From Xanthomonas nasturtii (GTDB taxonomy: Bacteria; Pseudomonadota; Gammaproteobacteria; Xanthomonadales; Xanthomonadaceae): DNA of 64,000 bases. Numbering within the stretch: the first letter of the stretch is position 1; every line of letters begins with the position of its first letter. Below the pieces are notes generated by a model. The model saw only the letters and a list, made by a program, of their open reading frames with translations, did no database searches and was not told where the DNA came from. Made by a program: the position numbers and the translations under genes. Below are positions 8,859 to 17,221 of this stretch, one piece after another. The stretch covers positions 1 to 64,000 of the forward strand of contig NZ_LYMI01000015.1 in the NCBI RefSeq assembly GCF_001660815.1, given 5' to 3'.

Positions 8859-9482
8859 TTACTGTCCGTAGACCAGGATGGGTTCGTCATAGCGGGTGTC
8901 GTACACCGCGCGACTGGGCACGTCCCGGTCATACAGACGTGGCCAGCCCAGTTCGCAGTGGCGGCCGATCCGGACGCCAGGGCCGACCACCGCTCCCATA
9001 CGCAGGATGGCGTGCGCGCCGATCTCGGCGCCGTGGCCGATGCTGACGCCGATATCGCACCAGCACGAAGCGCGCAGATGCACGCCAGCGCCGATCTTGG
9101 CCCCGGCATGCAGCACGGTGTTGTAGTCGATACGGCTGCCCGCGGCGACCACCACGCCGTCGCCGATGAAGCAGTTGCGGCCGATTACCGCATCGGCAGC
9201 GACCACGGCCGAAGTACTGACGAAAGGCTCTAGGCTGAAGCCACGCGCCATCGCCAGCTGCATCAGCTCCATGCGCTTGAAGTTGCCGAAGCGTTCGTCG
9301 TAGGCCACGAACATGGCCCCGTCTGTCGGATTCTGTCCATCCAGCACGCCAAGATCGAACTCGTGTTCCGAGTCTTGTGGCACGTTGATCCTGATGACAG
9401 TCTCATCCTGGCGTGCCTGCTTCCATGCGTGAAAGGCCAGATCGAGGTATTCGCTACTGCCGATGATCCACCTAGATTTCAT
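8859..9482 (-). CDS. PglD/NeuD-like left-handed beta-helix acyltransferase
   Basis: The 207-residue protein has an N-terminal PglD-like alpha/beta domain (about 1-75, loop IIGSSEYLDLAF) and a C-terminal hexapeptide-repeat region (about 88-185) with repeats such as ADAVIGRNCFIGDGVVVAAG and AKIGAGVHL. Proteins of this shape N-acylate amino-sugar nucleotides from acyl-CoA or acyl-ACP. The first 11 bases overlap the end of the Rieske oxygenase gene, so translation is probably coupled. A decayed C-terminal copy lies at 5833-6117. There are two such acyltransferases in the island, and which one loads the acyl group cannot be told. Confidence 0.78.
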   Translation of the reverse strand: MKSRWIIGSSEYLDLAFHAWKQARQDETVIRINVPQDSEHEFDLGVLDGQNPTDGAMFVAYDERFGNFKRMELMQLAMARGFSLEPFVSTSAVVAADAVIGRNCFIGDGVVVAAGSRIDYNTVLHAGAKIGAGVHLRASCWCDIGVSIGHGAEIGAHAILRMGAVVGPGVRIGRHCELGWPRLYDRDVPSRAVYDTRYDEPILVYGQ

Positions 9483-10617
9483 GTTCGGTCTCCATCAGCT
9501 GCGTATACCAGCGTTCGACCAGGCGATTCATGGATTCGTAGGCACCCTGGGTGGGTAGCGGAGCGTCTGTGTGCAATGCTGCCTGCACCCGCTCCATGAT
9601 GTCCACGTCTTCGCCTACCACCACCTTACTGCCGTGCATCTGTGCCAGTAGTACTTGGCTGGAAGAACCGTAAGGCTGTTTCTTGCGTGCGCTAAACCAA
9701 TAGATTTCCAGATCGGTCCGGTCAGGAGCGATGGGGATGTGGTGTTCCAGGGTGAAGGAGTAGCCGCCATTGGAACTGGCGATATGCATGTTCGGGAAGG
9801 CCAACCAGTTGAAGTAGGCGTCATTCGTGCCCCAGCGTTCCACTTTCTCGTGCCAGCCGAAGTGCTGAAGGTTGGGTATGGGGGCTTCCGGGCCGCCGAA
9901 ACTGAAGCGGCGCATCTCGCGCTTCAAGGCAGCGGGCGAGCTGTTTTGCAACGCTTCCATGGACTCCTTGGCTTGTTCTTCGTTTACTTCGGCAAAGAAG
10001 CTGACAGTCTTGGCCAAGGTCTTAGGGTGGACGAAGCGCGGGTGATTGGCATCCCGAAGATTTTCGTAAGCGAGCTTCCAGTTGTACCGGCCACGCCATG
10101 TGGTCACCATGACTTCAGTGTCATAGGCGCTTGAACTACTTTCCAGCAAGGCGATGAAGTCAGGCGAAAACTGCTCCTCGATGGGCATTGGATTGAGATC
10201 GAGGTTGACGAACAGCAGGTTGCCGATGGCGCGAAGTGAAAATTCGCGCAGCTTCAAGTTGTCCTTTTCACTATCGTCCAAGCGGTAAATCGCATCGCAG
10301 TCCGGGATGTTCTTTACCCGGCCTTGGTCGTCGTAACTCCAGGCGTGGTAGGGGCACACAAGAGGCCGGCAACCGATAGCACCGCTTTGAATCAATGCAC
10401 TGCGGTGGAGGCAGACGTTCTCGAACGCACGCAGTTGGCCGTGGAAGTTCTGGATCACCACGGGAATGCCCGCAATCTTGCGGGTGATGAAACAGTTGTT
10501 CTCCCGCAGTAGCGTCTTGAGCCCTGCAAACAACCAAACACGACGGAAGATCTTGCGCTGCTCACGCTCAAAGATCTCCTGCGACAGGTAGTACTTGGGG
10601 TGCATCCGTGAGCGCAT
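9472..10617 (-). CDS. Rieske non-heme iron oxygenase, alpha-subunit type
   Basis: The 381-residue enzyme has a Rieske [2Fe-2S] domain with C69-x-H71 and C88-x2-H91 (CLHRS, CPYHAW). Its catalytic domain carries NWKLAYENLRDANHPRFVH, giving D189, H192 and H197 around the mononuclear iron site. Family members hydroxylate, demethylate or desaturate substrates using O2 and electrons from a reductase. No ferredoxin or reductase gene is nearby, so electrons must come from elsewhere. The gene sits inside an overlapping operon of sugar-acyl biosynthesis genes, so its substrate is probably the sugar or its acyl chain (inference). ATG 10617 is used; ATG 10605 is a close alternative. Confidence 0.85.
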   Translation of the reverse strand: MRSRMHPKYYLSQEIFEREQRKIFRRVWLFAGLKTLLRENNCFITRKIAGIPVVIQNFHGQLRAFENVCLHRSALIQSGAIGCRPLVCPYHAWSYDDQGRVKNIPDCDAIYRLDDSEKDNLKLREFSLRAIGNLLFVNLDLNPMPIEEQFSPDFIALLESSSSAYDTEVMVTTWRGRYNWKLAYENLRDANHPRFVHPKTLAKTVSFFAEVNEEQAKESMEALQNSSPAALKREMRRFSFGGPEAPIPNLQHFGWHEKVERWGTNDAYFNWLAFPNMHIASSNGGYSFTLEHHIPIAPDRTDLEIYWFSARKKQPYGSSSQVLLAQMHGSKVVVGEDVDIMERVQAALHTDAPLPTQGAYESMNRLVERWYTQLMETEHEI

Positions 10618-10620
10618 GGA

Positions 10621-11271
10621 TCAGTCTGTCGGTATGTTTTTGTGGAACACAATTTTGGCTGGATTGCCGAACACCGTGGCGCCGGCCGGCACGTCCCTCA
10701 GAACCACCGCACCGGCTCCGATGACCGCGCCGTCACCGACCTTGACGCCTGGCATCAAGGTGGCGCGTGGGTGCACGGTGACGAAGTCGCCAATCTGCAC
10801 GCCGCCGCCCATGAATGACATCGCGCCAATGTGCACGTAGTTACCGATCCGTACGTCGTGCCCGAGCATGCTCTGGGCATGGATAGTGACAAAGTCGCCC
10901 ATGCGCACGTCCGGCCCGGAATGGACCATTAGGCCAAAGAAGCAGCCCTGGCCGAAATGCACCCGCCTACCCATGCGGAAGTCGGTACAGATGGGAATGA
11001 ATCGCCCGCCTTTTTCGAGGATCGGCAGAGCGTAGCGGTGGCGGTCATAGGGATTGCCCATCGCACAGACGAATACATCACCAAGCTGTGGCAGGTAGCT
11101 CATCGGATCGCCAATGATCGGCGTGTCGACACCGTAGCTGTCCAGGATATCGGCGCGGCTGTCCAGGAATCCGCCGATCAGCCAGTCTTTGCCATGCCCG
11201 GCATCGCCACGCATTTGCTCCAGGACTTCGCGGCCCCAGCCGCTGGCGCCGATAATGAGGACGCGTTCCAT
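10621..11271 (-). CDS. PglD/NeuD-like sugar O/N-acyltransferase
   Basis: The 216-residue protein starts MERVLIIGASGWGRE, with the glycine loop GASGWGRE at 8-15 of the PglD N-terminal Rossmann-like domain. A left-handed beta-helix follows (about 95-205), ending in IGAGAVVLRDVPAGATVFGNPA, the standard tail of this family. It should transfer an acetyl or longer acyl group to an amino sugar. The ATG shares a base with the stop of the preceding SDR (TGATG), which fixes the start and shows coupling; the longer upstream frame is not used. It is the more canonical of the island's two acyltransferases. Confidence 0.82.
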   Translation of the reverse strand: MERVLIIGASGWGREVLEQMRGDAGHGKDWLIGGFLDSRADILDSYGVDTPIIGDPMSYLPQLGDVFVCAMGNPYDRHRYALPILEKGGRFIPICTDFRMGRRVHFGQGCFFGLMVHSGPDVRMGDFVTIHAQSMLGHDVRIGNYVHIGAMSFMGGGVQIGDFVTVHPRATLMPGVKVGDGAVIGAGAVVLRDVPAGATVFGNPAKIVFHKNIPTD

Positions 11272-12023
11272 CAGAGCACCGCCCCACCGTCCATGACCAG
11301 GCTGGTGCCGGTGACCCAGCGGCTGGCGTCGGACAGCAGATAGACCGCAGCGTTGGCGACATCTTGTGGTGTGCCCAGACCCAGCGGATGGCGCGCGCGT
11401 TGCTGGTTCAGTGGTTCGTTGAGACCGGTGTCCTCGCCCCAAAGGCGCGGAGTGGGCACGACCGATGGCGAAATCCCGTTGACTCTCACGCGGTGCTTCG
11501 CCTGTTCCAACGCCAAGCACCGGATAATGCCCAGCAGGCCGGACTTCATTGCCGAGTACGGCCCCACGCCGCGTGTCCCAATATGCGCAGAGGTGGACAG
11601 CATGAACACGATGGAGCCTTGCGCATTGATGGCATTGGCCTGCAGCAGACGCTGGGTCAGCATGACCGGTGCCAGGAAATGCACCTGGTACATGCGCGTC
11701 ATCAGTTCTTCCTTCAGCTGGCGGATCGGCGACAGCATCTGCCCGCCGAAGCAGTGCACCAAGCCGTCGATGCGCTGGCTGGCTTGCACCAGGCGTTCCC
11801 GTTCCTCCGAAACAGTGAGGTCGGCCTGCACCTGTACATGCCCGTCGCCGGCCAGTTGCGCATAGGTTTGCTGGAGACGTTCGGCATCGCGACCGCTGAT
11901 GACCAAGCGCGCGCCGCGCCGCGCGCAGGTCAGTGCAATTTCCTGGCCAAGGCCGGACGATGCGCCGGTGACCAGGATGGTCTTACCAGTCAGGGAAAAG
12001 GCTTCGCGAGTCGGATTGCTCAT
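11271..12023 (-). CDS. Short-chain dehydrogenase/reductase (SDR)
   Basis: The 250-residue product has the NAD(P)-binding motif TGASSGLG near its N terminus and the catalytic Y-x3-K as YSAMK, with STSA upstream supplying the serine. The usual NAG motif is replaced by HCFGG. Classical SDRs reduce ketones; with a KAS III and ACP in the same operon, 3-ketoacyl reduction is the likely chemistry. Its start overlaps the upstream SDR gene by 4 bp. The two SDRs are about equally long and clearly related, so they may be an old duplication or a pair with split roles. Confidence 0.82.
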   Translation of the reverse strand: MSNPTREAFSLTGKTILVTGASSGLGQEIALTCARRGARLVISGRDAERLQQTYAQLAGDGHVQVQADLTVSEERERLVQASQRIDGLVHCFGGQMLSPIRQLKEELMTRMYQVHFLAPVMLTQRLLQANAINAQGSIVFMLSTSAHIGTRGVGPYSAMKSGLLGIIRCLALEQAKHRVRVNGISPSVVPTPRLWGEDTGLNEPLNQQRARHPLGLGTPQDVANAAVYLLSDASRWVTGTSLVMDGGAVL

Positions 12024-12793
12024 GCGTAGATGTCCATCGGCACGGTCAGGCCACCATCTACGACGAAGTAATTGCGTGTGACCCAGCGACTTGCGTCGGA
12101 CAAATAAAATACCGCTGCATATGCCACGTCTTCTGGTTCGCCCAATCCCAGCGGGGTCAGTTTGGCGTGCTCGTCGATGTTGCCGCCGCTCTGGTTGAGG
12201 CCATCGAGCATTGGCGTGCGCACATAGCCGGGGGCGATGCAGTTGGCGCGGATGCCCTGCCTGGCCACTTCCAGCGCCAGAGTCCGCATTGCACCGAGCA
12301 GTGCTGCCTTGCTGGCAGAGTAGGCGGCAGTGGCGACAGGTCCGACGTGCGAGCCGATCGCAGAGATGAAAAGGATCGAGCCGTTAGCCTTGAGGCGCTT
12401 CTTCGCCAGCAGGCCGCGCGTCAGCAGCAGTGGTGCATAGACATTACTGGCAAAGGTTTCGTCCAGATGCGCACGGTTGATCATCCGGAATGGTGCTAGC
12501 CGGGCGATACCGGCCGCGTGCGCGACGCCATCCAGGACGCCGACCGACGCTACGAGATGGTCGATATCATCCTGCTTGTCCAGGTTGGCGATGACCTGCT
12601 CATGCCCTGTGCCTTCAAGTGTGGCGAAGGTCTCGGACAAGCGGATTTGGTCGCGGCCGCTGATGACCAATTGAGCGCCGATCTGCGCGCAGCTCAGCGC
12701 GATCTGTCGTCCAATCCCTGATGATGCACCGGTGACCAGGATACGTTTGCCCTGCAACGAGAACGGGTCGTTCGGATCGAGGGCGGCAGTCAC
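12020..12793 (-). CDS. Short-chain dehydrogenase/reductase (SDR), FabG-like
   Basis: The 257-residue protein contains TGASSGIG (cofactor loop), HAAG, a serine in ISAIGS and YSASK as the catalytic Tyr/Lys pair, and ends with the usual VVDGG segment. It would reduce a 3-ketoacyl thioester, most simply acetoacetyl-ACP to 3-hydroxybutyryl-ACP, using NAD(P)H. The start is GTG at 12793, overlapping the KAS III stop as GTGA; the strict 4-bp overlaps along this operon support co-translation. The substrate is inferred from context. Confidence 0.83.
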   Translation of the reverse strand: MTAALDPNDPFSLQGKRILVTGASSGIGRQIALSCAQIGAQLVISGRDQIRLSETFATLEGTGHEQVIANLDKQDDIDHLVASVGVLDGVAHAAGIARLAPFRMINRAHLDETFASNVYAPLLLTRGLLAKKRLKANGSILFISAIGSHVGPVATAAYSASKAALLGAMRTLALEVARQGIRANCIAPGYVRTPMLDGLNQSGGNIDEHAKLTPLGLGEPEDVAYAAVFYLSDASRWVTRNYFVVDGGLTVPMDIYA

Positions 12794-13830
12794 GACTCGA
12801 TCAACTCCGGAAACACCGCGCCTTCGATATCAATCAGACAGGTGCCCCAAGACAACCCGATTCCGAAGCCCGAAAGAAGTACACGCTTGGGCCCAGATTC
12901 CAGCTCCTTGTTGATGCGCGCGGTCATGGTCACCGGCAGCGATGCGCCGCTGGTGTTGCCGAAGTCGCGCAACGTGGAGGGTACTTTTTCCACCGGCAGG
13001 CCGAGCTTCTTGCGGATGGTCTCGTTGATCATTCGGTTGGCTTGGTGGAACACGAAATAATCGATGTCATCCTTGCTTACACCGGAATACGCGATCAATT
13101 TTTCGACTGCGGGAGGAACGCGCTGGGTCGAGAAGCTGAGCACGGCGGTGCCGTCGAGTTGCAAATCGGTGGCCTGATGCCAGCGATCCTTCTCGTTTTC
13201 ACGATAAGGCAGCAAGTGTTGAATGGCGACCGGCTCGCGTTGCCCGCCCACCGGCAGGATGATGGCTTTGTAGCCGCTGCCGTCGCTGTTGAGGTCGAAA
13301 TACATCGGCGGCGCGTCGGCGTTGAACTCCAGCGCGGTGGCAGTACCGGAATCGGAAAAGATCGGGTCTTCCAGATTCGCACTGCGGTCACCAACCAGCA
13401 GCAGCCCTTTTTTGACGCCGCCGGCGGCGATCATCGAGCCGAGCAGGTTGATGCCGAACGGGTAGGCCGAGCAGCCCAGGTTGACGTCGAAGGCGACCGT
13501 GGCATGCGACAGGCCGAGCCGGTCCTGCAGGATGATGGCGGTGGCCGGAATCGGATAATCCGGCGACTGCGTCACCACGATCAGTGCATCGATCTCCTCA
13601 CGCTTCCACTGCAGTTTTTCCAACAATACCTCAGTCGCATCGAAGGCCAGGTCCGAAAAGCACTGCCACGGCTGGGACATGCGGCGCGTTTCGATGCCGA
13701 TGTTGCGCACCAAGCGCTCACGCTCGGAACGGATCTGCGGCCGGCAGTCGGTGAGATTGGACACCACACGCTTGGGCACGCATGTCGCCATGCCGGCAAA
13801 GCGGACGTTGTGCAGCGTGGAGGTCGGCAT
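12790..13830 (-). CDS. 3-oxoacyl-ACP synthase III (FabH/KAS III-like)
   Basis: The 346-residue enzyme has the complete KAS III triad: C120 in VNLGCSAYPFG, H262 in FHQANRM and N292 in GNTSGAS, plus a GFGIGLSWG end motif. It would condense acetyl-CoA (or another short acyl-CoA) with malonyl-ACP to give 3-ketoacyl-ACP. The ATG at 13830 lies 5 bp after the ACP stop, arguing against the longer upstream frame. A dedicated KAS III beside its own ACP and reductases is also found in P. syringae viosamine-type flagellin glycan clusters, where it supplies the 3-hydroxybutyryl group. Confidence 0.88.
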   Translation of the reverse strand: MPTSTLHNVRFAGMATCVPKRVVSNLTDCRPQIRSERERLVRNIGIETRRMSQPWQCFSDLAFDATEVLLEKLQWKREEIDALIVVTQSPDYPIPATAIILQDRLGLSHATVAFDVNLGCSAYPFGINLLGSMIAAGGVKKGLLLVGDRSANLEDPIFSDSGTATALEFNADAPPMYFDLNSDGSGYKAIILPVGGQREPVAIQHLLPYRENEKDRWHQATDLQLDGTAVLSFSTQRVPPAVEKLIAYSGVSKDDIDYFVFHQANRMINETIRKKLGLPVEKVPSTLRDFGNTSGASLPVTMTARINKELESGPKRVLLSGFGIGLSWGTCLIDIEGAVFPELIES

Positions 13831-13835
13831 GGTGC

Positions 13836-14060
13836 TTACGCCTCGGTCAGTTTGTAGAGGTCGCCCACGGTGATGGCAGTGGTGAGATCTTCGCCGGTGA
13901 TGGTTTTGCCGTATTCCATGTCGAACATCACGATCACGCCGAGCGCCGCCAGCGAATCCCATTCCGGCAATTCGAGCAGCACGGTGTCCAGCGTGACCTC
14001 CACCGGCTCCTGGAAGTCGGTGGCGGAGATGAAGTTCTCGATAAACGTTGGCTGGGTCAT
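13836..14060 (-). CDS. Acyl carrier protein
   Basis: The 74-residue acidic protein carries EWDSLAAL, with Ser36 as the expected 4'-phosphopantetheine site at the start of helix II. The residue before the Asp is Trp rather than the usual Gly. Length and charge fit a free-standing ACP. It lies 5 bp upstream of the KAS III gene and should carry the growing acyl group made by KAS III and the SDRs, separate from the cell's fatty-acid ACP. Confidence 0.87.
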   Translation of the reverse strand: MTQPTFIENFISATDFQEPVEVTLDTVLLELPEWDSLAALGVIVMFDMEYGKTITGEDLTTAITVGDLYKLTEA

Positions 14061-14124
14061 GCGGTCTCGCCTGGTTGCCTGTTGGAGATGCGGGGAGTGA
14101 GAAGGAACGTGGTGCGTAGTGCAG

Positions 14125-15234
14125 TCATGTCGCCTGTTGGCCGGCGATCAGATCGGCAATGGTATCGACCTGGTCGCGGGTCAGGCCAGGAAAGATCGGC
14201 AGGCACAATACCTGTGCGGCCACCGAGCGCGCGACCGGCAGCCATGCCGGCGCCGAGGAGGGCAGGGCACGATACATCGGGAAATCGCTGATCAACGGAT
14301 AGAAGTACCGCCGCACCAGGATGCCGTGCTCGCGCATCACTTGGTACAGCGCATCGCGCGACAGCGGGTAGTCGTCCTGCACCAGGATCGGAAAGTAAGC
14401 ATAATTTGGGCTGGAATGCGCGTGCCGCGCCACACAGCGGATACCGCGCACAGCGCTCAACCGTTGCCGGTACTGCGCATCGATGGCGCTGCGCTGGGCG
14501 ATGGCGTTGTCGATGTGCTGCAGCTGCAGCAGGCCGAACGCCGCGCTGATTTCATTCATCTTGCCGTTGATGCCCGGTGCCACCACCGTGGTTTCGTCGA
14601 CGAAGCCGAAGTTCTTCAAATGCCCGATGCGCTGGTAGGTTTTTTCGTCGGGGCAGACAATGGCGCCGCCTTCGAAGGTGTTGAATACCTTGGTCGCATG
14701 AAAGCTCAACACGCTCAGGTCGCCGTGGCGCAGGATCGAGCCGCCATCATCGCGCACGCCGAAGGCATGCGCGGCGTCGTAGATCACCTTGAGGTTGTAG
14801 ATGTCGGCGATGCGCGTGATGGCCGTCGTATCGCACGCAGTGCCATAGCAATGCACCGGCATGATGGCGGTGGTCTGCGGCGTGATGGCCGCTTCGATCT
14901 TCGACGGGTCCATGTTGAGCGTCACCGGGTCGATGTCCACGAACACCGGGGTGATGCTTTTCCACAACAGCGAGTGCGCAGTGGCAACGAACGAGTAGGG
15001 GGTGGTGATCACTTCGCCGGTGATGCGCAGCGCCTGCAGTGCGGTGATCAACGCGGTGGTGCCGTTGGTGAGCAATGCCAGATGCGGCACGCCCAGGTAA
15101 TCGCACAGTGCGCGTTCGAGTGCGCGGTGCATCTCGCCACCGTTGCTGACGATGCGGCTGGTCCAGATCCGCTCCAGATAGGGCAGAAATTCTTCCAGCG
15201 GCGGCAGCAGCGGACTGGTGACGGGGATGGGCAT
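14125..15234 (-). CDS. DegT/DnrJ/EryC1-family sugar aminotransferase (VioA-like)
   Basis: The 369-residue PLP enzyme has LLTNGTTAL (cofactor phosphate site), D153 in IYDAAHAFG and K182 in SFHATKVFNTFEGG, the Schiff-base lysine. Family members aminate keto-sugar nucleotides, for example making dTDP-viosamine from dTDP-4-keto-6-deoxyglucose. It is the first gene after the island's sigma-54 site, as expected for the committing step. The ATG at 15234 is chosen because upstream residues are the antisense-rich leader, and this start gives normal family length. The exact sugar (viosamine is likely) is inferred. Confidence 0.85.
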   Translation of the reverse strand: MPIPVTSPLLPPLEEFLPYLERIWTSRIVSNGGEMHRALERALCDYLGVPHLALLTNGTTALITALQALRITGEVITTPYSFVATAHSLLWKSITPVFVDIDPVTLNMDPSKIEAAITPQTTAIMPVHCYGTACDTTAITRIADIYNLKVIYDAAHAFGVRDDGGSILRHGDLSVLSFHATKVFNTFEGGAIVCPDEKTYQRIGHLKNFGFVDETTVVAPGINGKMNEISAAFGLLQLQHIDNAIAQRSAIDAQYRQRLSAVRGIRCVARHAHSSPNYAYFPILVQDDYPLSRDALYQVMREHGILVRRYFYPLISDFPMYRALPSSAPAWLPVARSVAAQVLCLPIFPGLTRDQVDTIADLIAGQQAT

Positions 15235-15309
15235 CAATGCCTCGGCTGGTGCTGGTGAAGGTCGGGATTCCGTCGCAGCCGGCAGCTGCGAACGGAGTGA
15301 TCCTGCTGA

Positions 15310-15325
15310 AGCAAGCGCTATGCCA
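15310..15325 (-). promoter_or_regulatory. Sigma-54 promoter of the glycan island
   Basis: Read on the minus strand the site is TGGCATAGCGCTTGCT, with the invariant GG and GC spaced by 10 bases as in TGGCAC-N5-TTGCW. It lies 76 bp before the aminotransferase ATG and just after the fleQ stop. It predicts that RpoN2, encoded next door, controls the island. Confidence 0.75.
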
Positions 15326-15352
15326 GCGAGCGGAACCTGAGCGTGGTTGCGC

Positions 15353-16837
15353 TCAGTTGGCCAACTCGGTCTGCTCGCGGTCGATGCCGTACTTGCGGAG
15401 TTTCTCCACCAGCGTGGTGCGGCGCAGGCCGAGCAGTTGGGCGGCATGCGCCACCACGCCCTGGGTGCGTTCCAGCGCTTCGTTGATCAGCGCCAGTTCG
15501 ATGTTGGCCATGTGCCCGCGCAAGTCGATGCCGTCGTCCGGCAGGCTGGACGTGGCCGCCGGTTCGGCATCGGCCGTCTTGGGCTGCAGCGTCACCACGT
15601 TGCTCGGCAGATCGCTGACTTCTACCGGTGCCGCTACGAGCGCCGGCTCGGGTGGCGGCTCGACCGGGATGGCCGAGGCGAAATCGCCGCGATACCGTGC
15701 CGGCAGATCCTGCACCCGCACCAGCCCGCCCGGATGCAACACCGCCAGGCGCTCCACCAGATTGGTCAGCTCGCGCACGTTGCCGGGCCAGTCGTAGCTG
15801 CGCAGCGCCTGCAGGGCTTCGTCGGCAAAGCGCACTTCGCCGCGGCCGGTACGCGCCAGCTGCCCGGCGATGGTCTGCACCAGAATTGCCAGATCGTCCA
15901 CGCGCTCGCGCAGCGCCGGCATCTCGATCGGAAACACGTTGAGGCGATAGAACAGATCCTCGCGGAACTGGCCGTCGCTGATGCGGGTTTCCAGGTTGCG
16001 GTGGGTGGCGGCGATCACGCGTACGTTGCAACGGATGGTCTGCCCACCGCCGACGCGTTCGAAGCTGCGCTCCTGCAACACGCGCAGCAGCTTGACCTGC
16101 ATCGGCAGGCTCATGTCGCCGATTTCGTCCAGCAGCAGCGTGCCGCCTTCGGCCATCTCGAAACGGCCCTTGCGGGTGGTCAGCGCGCCGGTAAAAGCGC
16201 CTTTTTCATGCCCGAACAGTTCGCTTTCCAGCAGGTCCGGCGGGATCGCGCCGCAGTTGATCGCCACGAACGGCCCATCGCGGCGCGGCGAATGCTGATG
16301 GATGGCGCGTGCCACCACTTCCTTGCCGGTGCCGGATTCGCCCAGTACCAGCACGGTGGTGTCGAACGCGGCTACCTGGTCGATCAACCGGCGCAGGCGG
16401 GTGACCGCCTCGCTGTTGCCGGTCGGCCCGGTGTCCTGTTGCACGCCGGCCTGATGCTCTGCATCCAGCCGCTTGAGGCTTGCGCGGCGCAGCAGGGCTT
16501 CCAGCTGCGTATGCCGCAACGGCGTGTCCAGGGTCCAGACATTGGCTTCGTGCAGGCCGTGGGTCTGCGCGAACGCGCTCGGGCTGCCTTCCATCAGCAG
16601 TACCGGGGGCGGCAACTTGGCGTCGGCCAGCCAGTCGAAAAATTTATCGGCCTGCGCAGCATCCTGCGCCGAGCCCACCATTACCGCCATCCATTCGTCG
16701 TGGCGATGACGGCCAGGATTGATGTCGGCGCCGTCGGTGACCCAGCGTGGATTGAAGTCCATGAACTCGAGCAGCGACACGGTGCGCTCGGCGCGCACGG
16801 CGTCACTGTCGATCAACAGAATGCGGGACTCACTCAT
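15353..16837 (-). CDS. fleQ: Flagellar sigma-54 activator FleQ
   Basis: The 494-residue regulator has an N-terminal FleQ receiver-like domain (about 5-120), an AAA+ domain with Walker A GESGTGKE (166-173), the sigma-54 contact loop GAFTGA (213-218) and Walker B LLLDEIGD, and a C-terminal Fis-type helix-turn-helix (about 445-490). It should bind flagellar enhancers and open RpoN2 promoters; FleQ homologues also sense c-di-GMP. Its start overlaps vemR by 8 bp. This rpoN2-vemR-fleQ order is characteristic of Xanthomonas. Confidence 0.93.
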   Translation of the reverse strand: MSESRILLIDSDAVRAERTVSLLEFMDFNPRWVTDGADINPGRHRHDEWMAVMVGSAQDAAQADKFFDWLADAKLPPPVLLMEGSPSAFAQTHGLHEANVWTLDTPLRHTQLEALLRRASLKRLDAEHQAGVQQDTGPTGNSEAVTRLRRLIDQVAAFDTTVLVLGESGTGKEVVARAIHQHSPRRDGPFVAINCGAIPPDLLESELFGHEKGAFTGALTTRKGRFEMAEGGTLLLDEIGDMSLPMQVKLLRVLQERSFERVGGGQTIRCNVRVIAATHRNLETRISDGQFREDLFYRLNVFPIEMPALRERVDDLAILVQTIAGQLARTGRGEVRFADEALQALRSYDWPGNVRELTNLVERLAVLHPGGLVRVQDLPARYRGDFASAIPVEPPPEPALVAAPVEVSDLPSNVVTLQPKTADAEPAATSSLPDDGIDLRGHMANIELALINEALERTQGVVAHAAQLLGLRRTTLVEKLRKYGIDREQTELAN

Positions 16838-17213
16838 TCCTGGCTCCTTCCGTCAGGCCCTCCAGGATTGGCATGACTTCCTGGATATAGGACAGCTTGC
16901 TGACAAAGTTGTCAGCACCCGCGCGAAGAGCGTGTTCACGATGCTCGGCATCGTCGAAGTGGCTCGCGATGACAATATACGGCGGATCGTCCTGCGTCTT
17001 GATCAGACGCGTCGCCTGCAGCCCGCCCATCTCGGGCATGGCCAGGTCCATCAGCACGACATTGGGGCGCAGCGACTCAGAGCGCTCGATCGCTTCCAGT
17101 CCATTGGCGGCACTGCCCACGATGTTGAGCCACTCCACTTTGCGAAAATGACGCATCGCAGCGTTGATGAAGCCCTCGTGGTCGTCGACCAGCAGCACGG
17201 TGAGTTTGCTCAT
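16830..17213 (-). CDS. vemR: Single-domain response regulator VemR
   Basis: The 127-residue protein is a lone receiver domain without an output domain. The acidic pair D10/D11, phospho-acceptor D56 (VVLMDLAMP), S84 in place of the usual Thr/Ser switch residue, and K106 are all present. In Xanthomonas campestris VemR controls virulence, exopolysaccharide and motility, and signals through FleQ. It lies between rpoN2 (8 bp away) and fleQ (8-bp overlap), as in the described locus. Confidence 0.9.
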   Translation of the reverse strand: MSKLTVLLVDDHEGFINAAMRHFRKVEWLNIVGSAANGLEAIERSESLRPNVVLMDLAMPEMGGLQATRLIKTQDDPPYIVIASHFDDAEHREHALRAGADNFVSKLSYIQEVMPILEGLTEGARNE

Positions 17214-17221
17214 AGTAGTCC

